Shown here piece by piece: positions 52,053 to 61,639 of a stretch of DNA of 64,000 nt; the first letter of the stretch is position 1, and each line of letters opens with the position of its first letter. Origin of the DNA: Lysobacterales bacterium (lineage in GTDB: Bacteria > Pseudomonadota > Gammaproteobacteria > Xanthomonadales > SZUA-36). A program made the position numbers and the translations under genes. The stretch covers positions 124,001-188,000 of the forward strand of contig JABDLD010000075.1 of assembly GCA_013001885.1 (NCBI GenBank). The letters run 5' to 3'. A model generated the notes under the pieces. The model had not been told where the DNA came from, searched no databases, and saw nothing but the letters and a program-made list of their open reading frames with translations.

Positions 52053-53774
52053 ATGCTATTGAAAATGACCGACAGCCGAAGGCTGACTGGACCAAACCTT
52101 TACTGGGATCGACCCAGCGCGATTATCGATGTCGAAATCGAGGGTTCGCCGGAGCCGGTCATCCAGGCATGGGAAGCCGCAGTGAAGCAATGGCTGGACC
52201 AAGCCGGCTATCCTGACGAGAAAACCTGTTTTCGGGTTTTTGAAGGTGGAGCCAGCCTGTTGATTTCAGCGCCAATCGACGTGCTGTATTCAATGTGTGA
52301 ATTGAACGAACTGGCCTGGGCAAGCGCATTGTCCGCTTGTTCATCCGGCCCGAAGCCCGATCCCGACGAAGAAGTCCCAAGACTCACCCGTTTGTTCGAT
52401 GAAGAACGAAATCCTTCTTTGCTGAACTTGCAGGCAGCGGCGCACGAACACCGGGTGCCATTTCTCTGGGACGACGACGAGGTCTCCCTCGGGTATGGCA
52501 AAACCTGCCGTAGCTGGAAACCCGACGAATTGCCGGCTCCCTGCGGCCTGAACTGGTCCGGTTTTGGCACGGTTCCGCTGGCCCTGGTGACCGGAACCAA
52601 CGGCAAGTCGACCACTGTGCGCATGACCGCCGCGATCATGACCGCAGCCGGGTTCGGGGCCGGTTTGACTTCGACTGATTTTATTCGCGTGGGCAATCGT
52701 CTGATCGACTCCGGGGATTATTCGGGAACCGGCGGCGCCCGCATGTTGATGCGCCAGCCTGATGTCGAGATGGCGGTGCTCGAGGTGGCGCGCGGAGGTT
52801 TGCTGCGCCGCGGACTCGGCGTTGAGTGCGCCGACGTCGCCGTGGTGACCAATGTGGCGGCCGATCACCTGGGTGAATACGGTATTCATTCCGTCCAGGA
52901 TCTGATCCCGGTCAAGTTCATCGTTCGCAGAGCATTGAGCGCGAATGCCCCGCTCGTTCTGAATGCGGATGACGAGGGAGTCGCGGCTTATGCAGACACC
53001 CTGGAAAACGCGGTGGTCTGGTTCAGCCTTGACCCGGGAAATACCCGGCTGCAAAAGTCCGTTGCCGGCGGTCAGACCGCTGCGTGGCTGGAGCGGGATT
53101 GGCTGATGCTGGCCGGACAAGGCGACCCACGGCGTGTTGCGCGCATCGCGGAAATTCCGGCGACAATGTCCGGTATTGTGCGGCATAACGTCAGGAACGC
53201 ACTTGCGGCGATGTGCGTGGCATCTGTGCTGGACATCGGAGATGACGCCATCAGAGAAGGCCTGGCGGCATTCAAGGGTGATGAGCATGACAATCCGGGC
53301 CGCGGCAACTGGTTCGAACATCGTCTGGACGGCGGAATCGTTCGAATCCTGGTGGATTTTGCGCACAATCAGCACGGTATGGAGGCGTTGGCGGAGACCA
53401 TCAATCAGGTTCCGTCGGAGCGGGTGATACTGCTGATCGGCCAGGCGGGCGACCGGCTGGACGAAGACATCGCCGCCCTGGTCCGTGCTGCTTGCAGTGT
53501 CAGACCGGACCAGTTGCTGGTGGCCGATTTGCCGGGTTACGAGCGGGGCCGGAAGCCGTTTGAAGTAGCCGAACTGATCCGGAGTGAAGCTATCCGGAAC
53601 GGGGTTCCGGCCGAAGGAACCAGGATCTTTCCCAGCCCGCAGGAAGCAACGGCCGAGGCCCTGCGCTCGGCGCAGCCCGGCGATCTGCTGGTTTTGCTTG
53701 CCCTGACCCAAAGAGCTGAGGCATTGGCACTGGTCCATGATTACATCAGCCGTGGTGCATCCAGGCATGGCTAA
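52053..53774 (+). CDS. CphA-derived Mur ligase lacking the ATP-grasp domain
   Basis: The 573-residue protein resembles CphA with its centre removed. It begins with LTGPNLYW (11-18), like the CphA N domain. It keeps the linker pattern [11 protein letters not shown]...LGYGK (128-150) that in CphA leads into ATP-grasp, and then goes straight to a Mur-ligase domain with P-loop GTNGKSTT (181-188), [14 protein letters not shown] and VDFAHNQHG. Without ATP-grasp it cannot extend a poly-Asp backbone. It could still ligate an amino acid to a side-chain carboxyl or modify cyanophycin. It lacks the HxxEH motif in the N domain. It follows cphA by 9 bases and overlaps tdk by 8. Confidence 0.85.
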   Translation: MLLKMTDSRRLTGPNLYWDRPSAIIDVEIEGSPEPVIQAWEAAVKQWLDQAGYPDEKTCFRVFEGGASLLISAPIDVLYSMCELNELAWASALSACSSGPKPDPDEEVPRLTRLFDEERNPSLLNLQAAAHEHRVPFLWDDDEVSLGYGKTCRSWKPDELPAPCGLNWSGFGTVPLALVTGTNGKSTTVRMTAAIMTAAGFGAGLTSTDFIRVGNRLIDSGDYSGTGGARMLMRQPDVEMAVLEVARGGLLRRGLGVECADVAVVTNVAADHLGEYGIHSVQDLIPVKFIVRRALSANAPLVLNADDEGVAAYADTLENAVVWFSLDPGNTRLQKSVAGGQTAAWLERDWLMLAGQGDPRRVARIAEIPATMSGIVRHNVRNALAAMCVASVLDIGDDAIREGLAAFKGDEHDNPGRGNWFEHRLDGGIVRILVDFAHNQHGMEALAETINQVPSERVILLIGQAGDRLDEDIAALVRAACSVRPDQLLVADLPGYERGRKPFEVAELIRSEAIRNGVPAEGTRIFPSPQEATAEALRSAQPGDLLVLLALTQRAEALALVHDYISRGASRHG

Positions 53775-54444
53775 ACTCTATTTTTACTATTCGGCGATGA
53801 ACGCGGGAAAGACCACGCTGTTGTTACAGTCGGCCCATAATTACCGCGAACGGGGAATGAACCCGTTGCTGTTCACGCCGGCGCTCGACGACCGTTACCG
53901 GGCCGGGGTGATCAAGTCCAGGATCGGACTGGAATCCGCTGCGGTCGTGTTTTCAACCGGTGACGATCTGTTTGAGTCCGTGCAGCAGCAGTTGCAGCGT
54001 GAAAATATTCATTGTGTGCTGGTTGATGAAGCCCAGTTTTTGACCCGCGACCAGGTTTTCCAGTTAACCGAGGTGGTCGATCGCTTGAATATTCCGGTGC
54101 TGTGTTTTGGCCTGCGAACCGACTTTCAGGGTGAGTTGTTCACCGGCAGCCGTTATCTGCTGGCCTGGGCGGACCAGTTGGAAGAGCTGAAGACTATCTG
54201 CCATACCGGCAAGAAGGCCACGATGGTAGTGCGGGTGGATGAGCATGGTTACGCGCTGCGCGAAGGTTCGCAGGTCGAGATCGGCGGTAATGAGCGTTAC
54301 GTATCGGTGAGCAGAAGAGAATTCAAAGACGTGTTTTTTGCCGGCAAGCAAATTAAGGTGATTGATCCGTTGGAGAAGCAGAAGGAAGACAACTCCGCCG
54401 TTCAGAAAAAACTTCTTGGCGACGATTCCACCGCAGAGTCCTAG
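53767..54444 (+). CDS. tdk: Thymidine kinase with lost zinc site
   Basis: From the ATG at 53767 the 225-residue protein starts [20 protein letters not shown], the type II thymidine kinase P-loop. LVDEAQFL and [14 protein letters not shown] are also diagnostic. It phosphorylates thymidine in salvage. The structural zinc ligands are mostly gone. The first Cys pair reads C145-H-T147, and the second pair, usually VCRKH, reads VSRRE (Ser182, Glu185). A hydrophilic tail extends past the core. The start overlaps the end of the CphA-like gene by 8 bases, an unusual coupling of a salvage gene to a storage operon. Confidence 0.93.
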   Translation: MAKLYFYYSAMNAGKTTLLLQSAHNYRERGMNPLLFTPALDDRYRAGVIKSRIGLESAAVVFSTGDDLFESVQQQLQRENIHCVLVDEAQFLTRDQVFQLTEVVDRLNIPVLCFGLRTDFQGELFTGSRYLLAWADQLEELKTICHTGKKATMVVRVDEHGYALREGSQVEIGGNERYVSVSRREFKDVFFAGKQIKVIDPLEKQKEDNSAVQKKLLGDDSTAES

Positions 54445-54549
54445 TTCCAGCAGGAAGTCCAACCCGAACTCGTAGTAACACAAAACCCCGTCGCCGGAGA
54501 GCGGGTCGCCGTGATAGATCCGTTGTTGCAGGTGCCGTGTTTCGCTGGA
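54436..54549 (-). pseudogene. Possible remnant of a SAM-dependent methyltransferase C-terminus
   Basis: Read on the minus strand, one frame gives RHLQQRIYHGDPLSGDGV followed by [15 protein letters not shown]. This resembles the C-terminal part of class I methyltransferases that have YHGDP and FGxDLLxxL motifs. An in-frame stop lies just before it and no N-terminal domain is found, so it would be a fragment. The match is by eye and short. The rest of 54445-54646 holds nothing else I can support. Confidence 0.35.
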
Positions 54550-54646
54550 CTAACGCAGTGGTGATGGATTTCAAGGTTTTCATCTGAAGGTTCGCAGCTT
54601 ACACGGAGGTTGCTAGACTAACAGTTTTATAAGCAGGATTATCGGC

Positions 54647-54850
54647 ATGCGCTTCATTATCGTACTGATCATCATTGCATTGCTCGTGTTCAAATTCTGG
54701 CCGGAGCAACCGGTGCCAACGGCCGAGGAAAGCTTCATTGGCCCCCAGATCGAGGGTCTTAAAAAAGCCGAGCAGGTGGAGCAACAATACATGGATGCGC
54801 TGGAAAAAAAGAACCAGCGGATTGAGCGCGAATCCGACGGTGGCAGCTGA
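54647..54850 (+). CDS. Small single-pass membrane protein
   Basis: The 67-residue protein starts MRFIIVLIIIALLVFKFWPE: one membrane helix at the N-terminus, then a charged helical tail (KKAEQVEQQYMDALEKKNQR) that could form a coiled coil. A GCAGGA ribosome site lies 10 bases before the ATG. I do not recognise the family. It stands between tdk and the convergent mutM. Confidence 0.6.
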   Translation: MRFIIVLIIIALLVFKFWPEQPVPTAEESFIGPQIEGLKKAEQVEQQYMDALEKKNQRIERESDGGS

Positions 54851-54899
54851 CTTCCCGGCGGGTAACCGCCCCCCGGTCGTCATGGCCGTTAATCCGTTG

Positions 54900-55712
54900 T
54901 CAGCGCTGGCAGTGGGGACAGTAGTAACTGGATCTCTGCCCAATGACTTTTCGCCGGATAGGCGCCCGGCATTGGAAGCAGGAATGCCCCGCGCGCTCGT
55001 AGACCAGCAACTCCTGCGCAAAATACCCGGGCTGACCGTTGGAGTTCACGAAATCGCGCAAAGTGGTTCCGCCCCTCCGAATGGCCCTGCTCAGCACGTC
55101 CTGAATTGATCCGGCCAGCGCGTCATAGCGTGCCGCGGAAACCCGACCGGCCTGGCGGGAAGGGTGGATGCCGGACATGTACAGTGCCTCTGATGCGTAA
55201 ATATTGCCGACACCGACCACAACCTTTCCATCCATGATGAAGTTTTTGACCGCGGCTTTTCGCCCGCGTGACCTGTGCCACAGGTGCCGGCCGGAGAATG
55301 CTTCGGACAGGGGCTCGGGCCCCAACTGACGAAGCAGTTTATGTTCCTCTGCCGGGTGCTGCCACCAGGTCAGCACGCCAAACCGGCGCGGATCGTTGAA
55401 GCGGATGCATTTTTCGTTGTCGAGGACGAGATCGAAGTGGTCGTGCTTGCGCGGCGCGTCGCCGGCGTCGCAAACCCGCAGAGAACCGGACATGCCGAGA
55501 TGGATCAACAGGCCGCCCCCGCCCAGGTCTATCAGGATGTACTTCGCGCGGCGCCAGCACCGGACGATGCGCCGCCCGTTGGCCTGTTTCACTTCCCGGG
55601 GTACCGGCCAGCGAAGGCTGGCGTTGCGCACGATCAGCCGGCTCACCGACCGCCCGATCAGGCAGGGCTCAATACCGCGCACAGTCGTCTCGACTTCCGG
55701 CAGCTCAGGCAA
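54900..55712 (-). CDS. mutM: Formamidopyrimidine-DNA glycosylase
   Basis: The 270-residue repair enzyme starts MPELPEVETTVRG, with the catalytic N-terminal Pro and Glu. It has RRAKYIL with the conserved Lys, NIYASEALYMSGIHP, and a C-terminal zinc finger (CFQC...CPHC). It removes 8-oxoguanine and formamidopyrimidines. It lies 20 bases beyond the rpmBG terminator on the same strand, like the rpmBG-mutM arrangement of E. coli, so read-through expression is plausible. Confidence 0.97.
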   Translation of the reverse strand: MPELPEVETTVRGIEPCLIGRSVSRLIVRNASLRWPVPREVKQANGRRIVRCWRRAKYILIDLGGGGLLIHLGMSGSLRVCDAGDAPRKHDHFDLVLDNEKCIRFNDPRRFGVLTWWQHPAEEHKLLRQLGPEPLSEAFSGRHLWHRSRGRKAAVKNFIMDGKVVVGVGNIYASEALYMSGIHPSRQAGRVSAARYDALAGSIQDVLSRAIRRGGTTLRDFVNSNGQPGYFAQELLVYERAGHSCFQCRAPIRRKVIGQRSSYYCPHCQR

Positions 55713-55731
55713 TCAACTTTTCCTCCGGCGC

Positions 55732-55757
55732 AAAAAAAACCCGCCGTGAGGGCGGGT
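55732..55757 (-). terminator. Intrinsic terminator after rpmG
   Basis: A 7-bp stem (ACCCGCC with GGCGGGT) with a 5-base loop is followed on the minus strand by a run of eight T. It lies 31 bases after the rpmG stop and just before mutM, so it probably acts as an attenuator between ribosomal and repair genes. Confidence 0.8.
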
Positions 55758-55787
55758 CTTTTCAATAGACGTGCGAGCGATCATCTG

Positions 55788-55955
55788 TTACTTGATCTTT
55801 CCTTCCTTGTACATGACGTGCTTGCGCACGACCGGGTCATACTTTTTCATTTCCATTTTCCCCGGGGTGTTCTTCTTGTTTTTATCGGTTGTGTAGAAGT
55901 GACCGGTTCCCGCAGAGGAATTGAGCCTGATTTTATCTCTTGATCCTTTGGCCAT
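55788..55955 (-). CDS. rpmG: Ribosomal protein L33
   Basis: The 55-residue protein [20 protein letters not shown]... ends [18 protein letters not shown], exactly the length and pattern of Gram-negative L33. No zinc CxxC pairs are present, so it is the zinc-free form. An AGGAGG ribosome site precedes the ATG. It follows rpmB by 15 bases. Confidence 0.97.
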   Translation of the reverse strand: MAKGSRDKIRLNSSAGTGHFYTTDKNKKNTPGKMEMKKYDPVVRKHVMYKEGKIK

Positions 55956-55970
55956 TATCTAAATCCTCCT

Positions 55971-56207
55971 TTATACCTTTTCGCCGCGTTTCCGCAGGTC
56001 TGAGAGCACAGCATCGATGCCTTTTTTGTCGATGATGCGCAGACCCTTGGTCGAAACGCGAAGTTTTACCCAACGGTTCTCGCTTTCCACCCAAAATCGG
56101 TGGCTGTGGAGGTTGGGCAGAAAACGCCGCTTGCTCTTGATATTAGAGTGCGACACATTGTTTCCGGTGATAGGCTTTTTTCCGGTGACCTGGCAAATTC
56201 GTGGCAT
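55971..56207 (-). CDS. rpmB: Ribosomal protein L28
   Basis: The 78-residue protein starts [20 protein letters not shown] at 56207, the standard L28 N-terminus with the [13 protein letters not shown] motif. It is the first gene of the rpmBG operon and has a good sigma-70 promoter upstream. No zinc Cys pairs are present. Confidence 0.98.
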   Translation of the reverse strand: MPRICQVTGKKPITGNNVSHSNIKSKRRFLPNLHSHRFWVESENRWVKLRVSTKGLRIIDKKGIDAVLSDLRKRGEKV

Positions 56208-56245
56208 GGGAATTCCCGTTAAGACGTTCAAAAAATCAGCCGCAC

Positions 56246-56274
56246 TTTATACCGCATGCAGACTGATCTTGCAA
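56246..56274 (-). promoter_or_regulatory. Sigma-70 promoter of rpmBG
   Basis: On the minus strand TTGCAA (56269-56274) and TATAAA (56246-56251) are separated by 17 bases, close to consensus. The -10 lies about 39 bases upstream of the rpmB ATG. Confidence 0.8.
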
Positions 56275-56289
56275 GCTTTCGAGCCCATT

Positions 56290-56952
56290 CTACAACAATC
56301 CTCGTGCGGCCATCGAGACCGGATTCCCGTCGCCGACAACGAAGTGGTCCAGTAATCTGATGTCCAGCAGGGCCAATGCATCCTTGAGGCGTCGTGTAAT
56401 GGCCTGGTCAGCCAGGCTCGGTTCGCTGATGCCGGATGGGTGGTTATGCGCCACGATCAAAGCCGCCGCGCCGTGCCGCAGTGCTTTTTCCGCAACCACC
56501 CGGGGATAGACGGTGGCGCCGTCGATGGTGCCGTGAAACAGCTCCTCAAAAGCGATCACACGGTGCCTTGTATCAAGAAACAGGCAGGCGAAGACTTCAT
56601 GGGGATGGTCACGCAGTGCGGTTTTCAGATACTGCTCAGTCACATCGGGACTTTCAAGCGGATCACCTCGGAGCAGCACTTCGTGCAGGGAACGGCGTGA
56701 CAGCTCGAGCACGGCAAGCAATTTGGCGGTCTTGGCTGGGCCCAGGCCACGTTTCGCCTCGAGCGCATCGCGGCGGGCCCTTAACAGCCCGCGCAGTCCC
56801 CCAAAGTCGCTCAGCAGGCTCTGCGCCAGGTCGATAACGCCGAGACGCGCTCCGCCGGTCCCGAGCAGTGTGGCCAGCAGTTCGACGTCACTCAGCGACT
56901 CAATGCCGTTACTGGCCATTTTTTCCCTTGGCATGACTTGGCGCATGCGCAC
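56290..56952 (-). CDS. radC: RadC/JAMM-domain protein
   Basis: The 220-residue protein has an N-terminal helix-hairpin-helix region ([30 protein letters not shown]) and a C-terminal JAMM metal site HNHPSG...D (the HxH and Asp of HxHx(n)D). Despite the RadC name, the cellular role of this family is uncertain. The start is unsure: the usual family N-terminus has a few more residues before REKM. It is divergent from coaBC and follows the rpmB promoter region on the same strand. Confidence 0.93.
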   Translation of the reverse strand: MRMRQVMPREKMASNGIESLSDVELLATLLGTGGARLGVIDLAQSLLSDFGGLRGLLRARRDALEAKRGLGPAKTAKLLAVLELSRRSLHEVLLRGDPLESPDVTEQYLKTALRDHPHEVFACLFLDTRHRVIAFEELFHGTIDGATVYPRVVAEKALRHGAAALIVAHNHPSGISEPSLADQAITRRLKDALALLDIRLLDHFVVGDGNPVSMAARGLL

Positions 56953-57047
56953 ATTGTGTCTTCGGGTAATATGATCTGTTACGGAAAAATACCTTTAGTG
57001 GATGTAAGCTATTGGCCTTGAATGAGATCTTCCGGGGCGGAAAAATA

Positions 57048-58286
57048 ATGAATCACAAGCGCGTACTGCTTGGAGTGACGGGGGGAATCGCTGCATACAA
57101 ATCAGCCGACCTGGTTCGGCGCCTGCGTGATGCCGGTGCAGAAGTGCGGGTTGTCATGACCCGCGGCGCGACCGCCTTTGTCACGCCGCTGACTTTCCAG
57201 GCCGTTTCCGGAAACCCGGTCCATACCGAACTTCTGGACGAGACGGCGGAAGCGGGCATGGGACACATCGAGCTGGCGCGCTGGGCCACTGAGCTACTGG
57301 TTGCTCCGGCCACAGCTGACTTTATCGCCAAGCTGGCGCACGGTCTGGCTGATGACCTGTTATCGACGGTCTGCCTGGCCACGGCAGCCCCGCTGACTCT
57401 GGCCCCTGCCATGAATCAGCAGATGTGGCAGCATCCGGCCACGCAGGCGAATTGTGATCTGCTGCGGGAAAGGGGCGTGCAGATGGCCGGTCCGGCCAGC
57501 GGCGGCCAGGCTTGCGGCGAGACCGGGCCCGGTAGAATGATCGAGCCGGCTGACCTGGTGATTGCGCTTTTTGCCGGAGCCAGCGGACCGCTATCCGGCA
57601 AGCATGTCATAGTGACCGCGGGTCCGACGTACGAAGACATCGATCCCGTGCGCTATATCGGCAACCGGTCTTCCGGCAAAATGGGTTTTGCTGTCGCCGG
57701 TGCGGCAGCACTGGCCGGAGCCCGTGTCTCCCTGGTTTCAGGCCCGGTGTCGCTTGCGACGCCTTTTGGAGTAGACCGCACGGATGTGCGGAGCGCTCTT
57801 GAGATGCGGAAGATTTCCCTGCAGCTGGCGGCCGAGGCCGATGTATTTATCAGCGTCGCTGCCGTGGCGGATTACACGCCCGAGCACTTGGCGCCGCAAA
57901 AATTGAAAAAAGGCCTATCTAAGCAAAAAATAGAATTGGTGGGTACGCCCGATATCGTCGCTGAAGTTGCGGCCCTCGCTAATGGACCGTTCACGGTGGG
58001 ATTTGCCGCCGAGACAGAAAGCCTCAGAGAACATGCCCGCGAGAAGCTTTCGCGAAAAAGGCTTGATATGATTGCAGCCAATCGCGTCGGGCACTCAGAT
58101 TCTGGATTTGAGAGTGATAACAACGAGATTCTCGTTCTGGTGCCCGGCGGTGAAATACCTCTGGGGCGAGGAAGTAAGCGGCAACTGGCGCGGCTTCTGG
58201 TAGATCAGATAGCGGCCAGGCTAAACGGAAAACAGGACAGTGCAACCGGTACAAATAAAAATACTCGATCCGCGGCTCGGAACTGA
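57048..58286 (+). CDS. coaBC: Bifunctional CoaBC (Dfp)
   Basis: The 412-residue protein makes 4'-phosphopantetheine in CoA synthesis. The N-terminal flavoprotein decarboxylase has the catalytic His in [16 protein letters not shown] and the Cys of [10 protein letters not shown]. The C-terminal synthetase has [23 protein letters not shown] 57048 is preferred over the frame's start at 57012, following CGGGGCGG. dut overlaps its end by 47 bases. Confidence 0.97.
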   Translation: MNHKRVLLGVTGGIAAYKSADLVRRLRDAGAEVRVVMTRGATAFVTPLTFQAVSGNPVHTELLDETAEAGMGHIELARWATELLVAPATADFIAKLAHGLADDLLSTVCLATAAPLTLAPAMNQQMWQHPATQANCDLLRERGVQMAGPASGGQACGETGPGRMIEPADLVIALFAGASGPLSGKHVIVTAGPTYEDIDPVRYIGNRSSGKMGFAVAGAAALAGARVSLVSGPVSLATPFGVDRTDVRSALEMRKISLQLAAEADVFISVAAVADYTPEHLAPQKLKKGLSKQKIELVGTPDIVAEVAALANGPFTVGFAAETESLREHAREKLSRKRLDMIAANRVGHSDSGFESDNNEILVLVPGGEIPLGRGSKRQLARLLVDQIAARLNGKQDSATGTNKNTRSAARN

Positions 58287-58695
58287 ATTTCCGCTGCCAG
58301 ATTATGCCACCGCAGGTTCCGCCGGGATGGACCTGCGCGCATGCCTGGATGAAACACTGGTCATCGAGCCGGGACAGACCCGGCTGGTTCCGACCGGGTT
58401 CGCCATGCACATGGTAAATACCGGTATGGCAGCGGTGATTCTGCCGCGTTCCGGCCTGGGCCACAAATATGGAATCGTTCTTGGTAACCTGGTCGGCCTG
58501 ATCGACAGTGATTACCAGGGACAGGTCTATGTTTCGTGCTGGAACCGGTCTGGCTCATCGTTCTCAATCGAACCGGGCGCGCGTATCGCCCAACTGGTTT
58601 TCTTGCCCGTCGTGCAGGCGCGCTGGGAAATCGTCCCGGAGTTTGATTCTTCAGACCGCGGAGACGGCGGGTTTGGGCACACCGGACACAGCTAA
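58240..58695 (+). CDS. dut: Deoxyuridine 5'-triphosphate nucleotidohydrolase
   Basis: The 151-residue dUTPase starts at GTG inside coaBC. Its five motifs are visible: [37 protein letters not shown] and the C-terminal [10 protein letters not shown]. It removes dUTP and supplies dUMP. The coaBC-dut-algC order matches that of pseudomonads. Confidence 0.97.
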   Translation: MQPVQIKILDPRLGTEFPLPDYATAGSAGMDLRACLDETLVIEPGQTRLVPTGFAMHMVNTGMAAVILPRSGLGHKYGIVLGNLVGLIDSDYQGQVYVSCWNRSGSSFSIEPGARIAQLVFLPVVQARWEIVPEFDSSDRGDGGFGHTGHS

Positions 58696-58706
58696 GGATT
58701 GCGACC

Positions 58707-61187
58707 ATGGAATTAAAGGAAACGCTGTTAAAACTACCTAATCTGTCGACCAGAAAACACGTGGACCGGCGCCTGATTTATTTCCTGGGCCTGTTTGGCA
58801 TCCTGATCATCGTGTTCGCTCTCTGGCTGAGCCTGCGGGACTGGCGTGAAGCCGACGCCGTGGTGGCGGCCGAAGCGGAGCGCCGGAGCGCCGTTGACGG
58901 GCTGATGCAGCCGATTCAGGCCCTTAAACGGGTGATGGCCGACGATCAGGTCCAGGCACTTGCGTTGCGGGCGCTGGAAAACCCGGAGACAAAAGAAGAC
59001 CTTTCCAGCTACATCAGCGGTCGAATCAACCAAGTCTCCGCGGTTCATGTTTTCAGCAAGAACGTCTCGGAATTCCGCCCGGCGGACTTTGGTCCCAATG
59101 GTTTTGCGGTCCTGGAAATGATTCTGTCCACGCTGGAAATCAGCAACGGGCTGATGCAGATTCATCATGTGGTGCAACCGCCCAGGCTTTACGATTCCGC
59201 GTTGATCACATCGGGCGGCGAGGCTGCAGGCGTGCTGGTTGTCGAGGCGGATCCTGTCTACCTGCTCGCCGGCTACAATCCCGTTCATTCGTCCATCGGG
59301 TTCGTCCGGTTGACGCAATACAACGGGCGGCAGCCCCTCAGTAATATCAGGGAATGGGGCAACGCCAGTTTGTTGGGGGAATATCCCGACCGGGTTCCGG
59401 TCCCCGGCACACTGTTCCGGATCGAATTCCCGCAGCAGTCGAATGTCGCGCTGATCGGAAAGTGGACTGCACTGTTGATGATTCTGTCCGGACTACTGTG
59501 TCTTGCGGTTACTTTGGTGCTGCTGCGAAGCAACCGGCTCTGGCAAGTGGCCGATGCGATCGAGAAAGCAAAAATGCATTCTGTCGTGGCCACCTCCCCG
59601 GACGCTCTGGAGGCGGGTGACGATCAACCCGAAGCTGCCTTTACAGCAGAGCCTCCCCTGCAGGACAGGGAAGACGGGCGCCCGGAGGTTGACTCGCAAA
59701 CCGGCGACTCCTCCGGCTCGAAACCCGAAAAGGTGATACCCGAGCCACCGCCGATGAGGCTGCATTACGACATCAACGAGAGACGCAAGCTAAGAGAGGC
59801 GGAGCACTCGCCTGTTGAACTTAGTTCGGGAATCTTCCGCGCGTACGACATTCGTGGCGTCATTGATAAAACGCTCGATTCCGGCGTGGCCAGGAGCGTT
59901 GGGCAAGCCGTCGGAACGGTGGCCCTGGAGCAAAACGCCGGGCCCGTCGTGGTGGCGCGTGACGGCCGGCTGTCCGGGCCTTACCTGATGGAAGGAATGA
60001 TCGAAGGCATCGTGTCGACGGGCTGCGACGTGCTGGATATCGGCGCCGTACCGACCGGGGTTCTCTATTTTGCGGCGCACGAAATGGCCTCGGGATCGGG
60101 TGTCATGATCACCGGAAGTCACAACCCTCCGGATTACAACGGCTTCAAGATCATGGTTGCTGGCAACACGCTGCACGGAGAATCGATCAGTAACCTCTAC
60201 GAGCGAATACGCTCCGATGATCTCAAGGCAGGAGAGGGTTCGGTGACACAGAAGGACGTGGTTCCCGAATACATCGATAGAATTGCCGGTGACATCCAGG
60301 TCGAGCGCGATCTGAAGGTCGTTATCGATTGCGGCAACGGCATCGGCGGAGTCTGCGCCGCTGATACGCTAAGGGCAATAGGGGTTGATGTCTTGCCGAT
60401 GTTTGACGAGGTTGACGGTACGTTTCCGAACCATCATCCGGACCCGAGCGAACCGGAGAATTTGACCGATCTGATTGAGTCTGTGCGGCTGATGGATGCG
60501 GATCTTGGTTTGGCCCTTGACGGTGACGCAGACAGGCTGGGGGTGGTGACGATGGCCGGAGAAATCATTTTTCCGGACCGGATCATGATGCTGCTGGCGC
60601 TCGACGTGCTGGACCGGATGCCGGGCGCTACCATCATTTACGATGTGAAATGCACCGGCCACCTGCCGGCGGTTATCCGTGAAGCAGGCGGCAATCCGGT
60701 GATGTACAAAACCGGACATTCCCTGATCAAGGCGAAAATGAAGGAAATCGGTTCCCCCTTTGCCGGCGAAATGAGCGGCCACTTCTTTTTCGGGGAGCGT
60801 TGGTACGGCGTAGATGACGGAATCTATGCCGCGGCCCGTTTGCTGGAAATCCTGGGCAACACGGAAACGCCGCCCGAAGCCATACTGAATGCATTACCCA
60901 CCAGCTTCAGCACGCCGGAGTTGAAAGTTCAGATGGAGGAGGGCGAAAACCACGATTTCATCGAGTCCTTCAAGGCATCGGCCAGCTTCGAGGGCGCGAA
61001 TATCAATACCATCGACGGGCTCCGGGCGGATTTCGAGGACGGGTGGGGCCTGGTCCGGGCATCCAACACTACCCCGATCCTGGTCGTTCGATTCGACGCG
61101 GAAACCGAACAGGCCCTGGACCGAATCAAGACGGCCTTTCGGTCACAAATGCTGGAAATCCGGTCTGACCTGGAGCTTCCGTTCTGA
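58707..61187 (+). CDS. algC: Phosphomannomutase/phosphoglucomutase with N-terminal membrane sensor-like domain
   Basis: The 826-residue protein joins an N-terminal region bounded by two membrane helices (about 24-42 and 254-273), with a periplasmic domain between, to a full alpha-D-phosphohexomutase from about 370 onward. An acidic linker (about 295-350) separates them. The catalytic phosphoserine is Ser471 in TGSHNP, and the metal loop is DGDAD (604-608). It interconverts mannose- and glucose-phosphates for exopolysaccharide and LPS. Long AlgC forms exist in the family; what the periplasmic part senses is unknown. Confidence 0.95.
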   Translation: MELKETLLKLPNLSTRKHVDRRLIYFLGLFGILIIVFALWLSLRDWREADAVVAAEAERRSAVDGLMQPIQALKRVMADDQVQALALRALENPETKEDLSSYISGRINQVSAVHVFSKNVSEFRPADFGPNGFAVLEMILSTLEISNGLMQIHHVVQPPRLYDSALITSGGEAAGVLVVEADPVYLLAGYNPVHSSIGFVRLTQYNGRQPLSNIREWGNASLLGEYPDRVPVPGTLFRIEFPQQSNVALIGKWTALLMILSGLLCLAVTLVLLRSNRLWQVADAIEKAKMHSVVATSPDALEAGDDQPEAAFTAEPPLQDREDGRPEVDSQTGDSSGSKPEKVIPEPPPMRLHYDINERRKLREAEHSPVELSSGIFRAYDIRGVIDKTLDSGVARSVGQAVGTVALEQNAGPVVVARDGRLSGPYLMEGMIEGIVSTGCDVLDIGAVPTGVLYFAAHEMASGSGVMITGSHNPPDYNGFKIMVAGNTLHGESISNLYERIRSDDLKAGEGSVTQKDVVPEYIDRIAGDIQVERDLKVVIDCGNGIGGVCAADTLRAIGVDVLPMFDEVDGTFPNHHPDPSEPENLTDLIESVRLMDADLGLALDGDADRLGVVTMAGEIIFPDRIMMLLALDVLDRMPGATIIYDVKCTGHLPAVIREAGGNPVMYKTGHSLIKAKMKEIGSPFAGEMSGHFFFGERWYGVDDGIYAAARLLEILGNTETPPEAILNALPTSFSTPELKVQMEEGENHDFIESFKASASFEGANINTIDGLRADFEDGWGLVRASNTTPILVVRFDAETEQALDRIKTAFRSQMLEIRSDLELPF

Positions 61188-61212
61188 AACCTGAATTGTG
61201 GGAGAACATCAA

Positions 61213-61635
61213 ATGACCAGATTTCGCACGATCATCGCAATGTCGATCCTGTGTGCTTCAGCCGCGCAGGCGGAGGGTATACCGGTGGAGCCGGGCTTGT
61301 GGGAGATGACGTCGACGATGACCATGCCCATGCTGCCCCAGCCGAGGGTGACGACCGTTACCGAATGCATGCAGAAGTCGGAAATTTCCATGGATGAGTT
61401 CAATACCTCGGAAATGGATCCTGCCTGTAGTTTTTCGACGGCGGAAGTGGATGGCAACACCCTGAAATGGTCGTTCGACTGTCCGGTTGAAGGCGGGACA
61501 TCGCATGGCGAGTGGGAGGCCGTCTCCGAAGGCGACTCAGTGAGTGGTAGCGGGTTGATTACGATGTCTTTTCAGGGTCAGACAATGGAAATGAAAATGA
61601 GCTGGGAAGGCAAACGCATCGGCGCATGCCCATAA
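61213..61635 (+). CDS. DUF3617 periplasmic protein
   Basis: From ATG 61213, behind a GGGAG ribosome site, the 140-residue protein has a signal peptide (RFRTIIAMSILCASAAQAEG) and then a DUF3617-type domain with PGLWEMTSTMTMP, a Cys-containing TVTECMQ and a C-terminal beta region. The function is unknown. It follows algC by 25 bases and may be in its operon. Its stop lies 4 bases from the convergent gshA stop. Confidence 0.82.
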   Translation: MTRFRTIIAMSILCASAAQAEGIPVEPGLWEMTSTMTMPMLPQPRVTTVTECMQKSEISMDEFNTSEMDPACSFSTAEVDGNTLKWSFDCPVEGGTSHGEWEAVSEGDSVSGSGLITMSFQGQTMEMKMSWEGKRIGACP

Positions 61636-61639
61636 GCGG

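Noticed and set aside
52341-53768. 475-residue open frame on the minus strand opposite the CphA-like gene
   Set aside because: It is long but has no recognisable motif or plausible ribosome site, and the plus strand carries clear Mur-ligase motifs. Long antisense frames are common in GC-rich genes.
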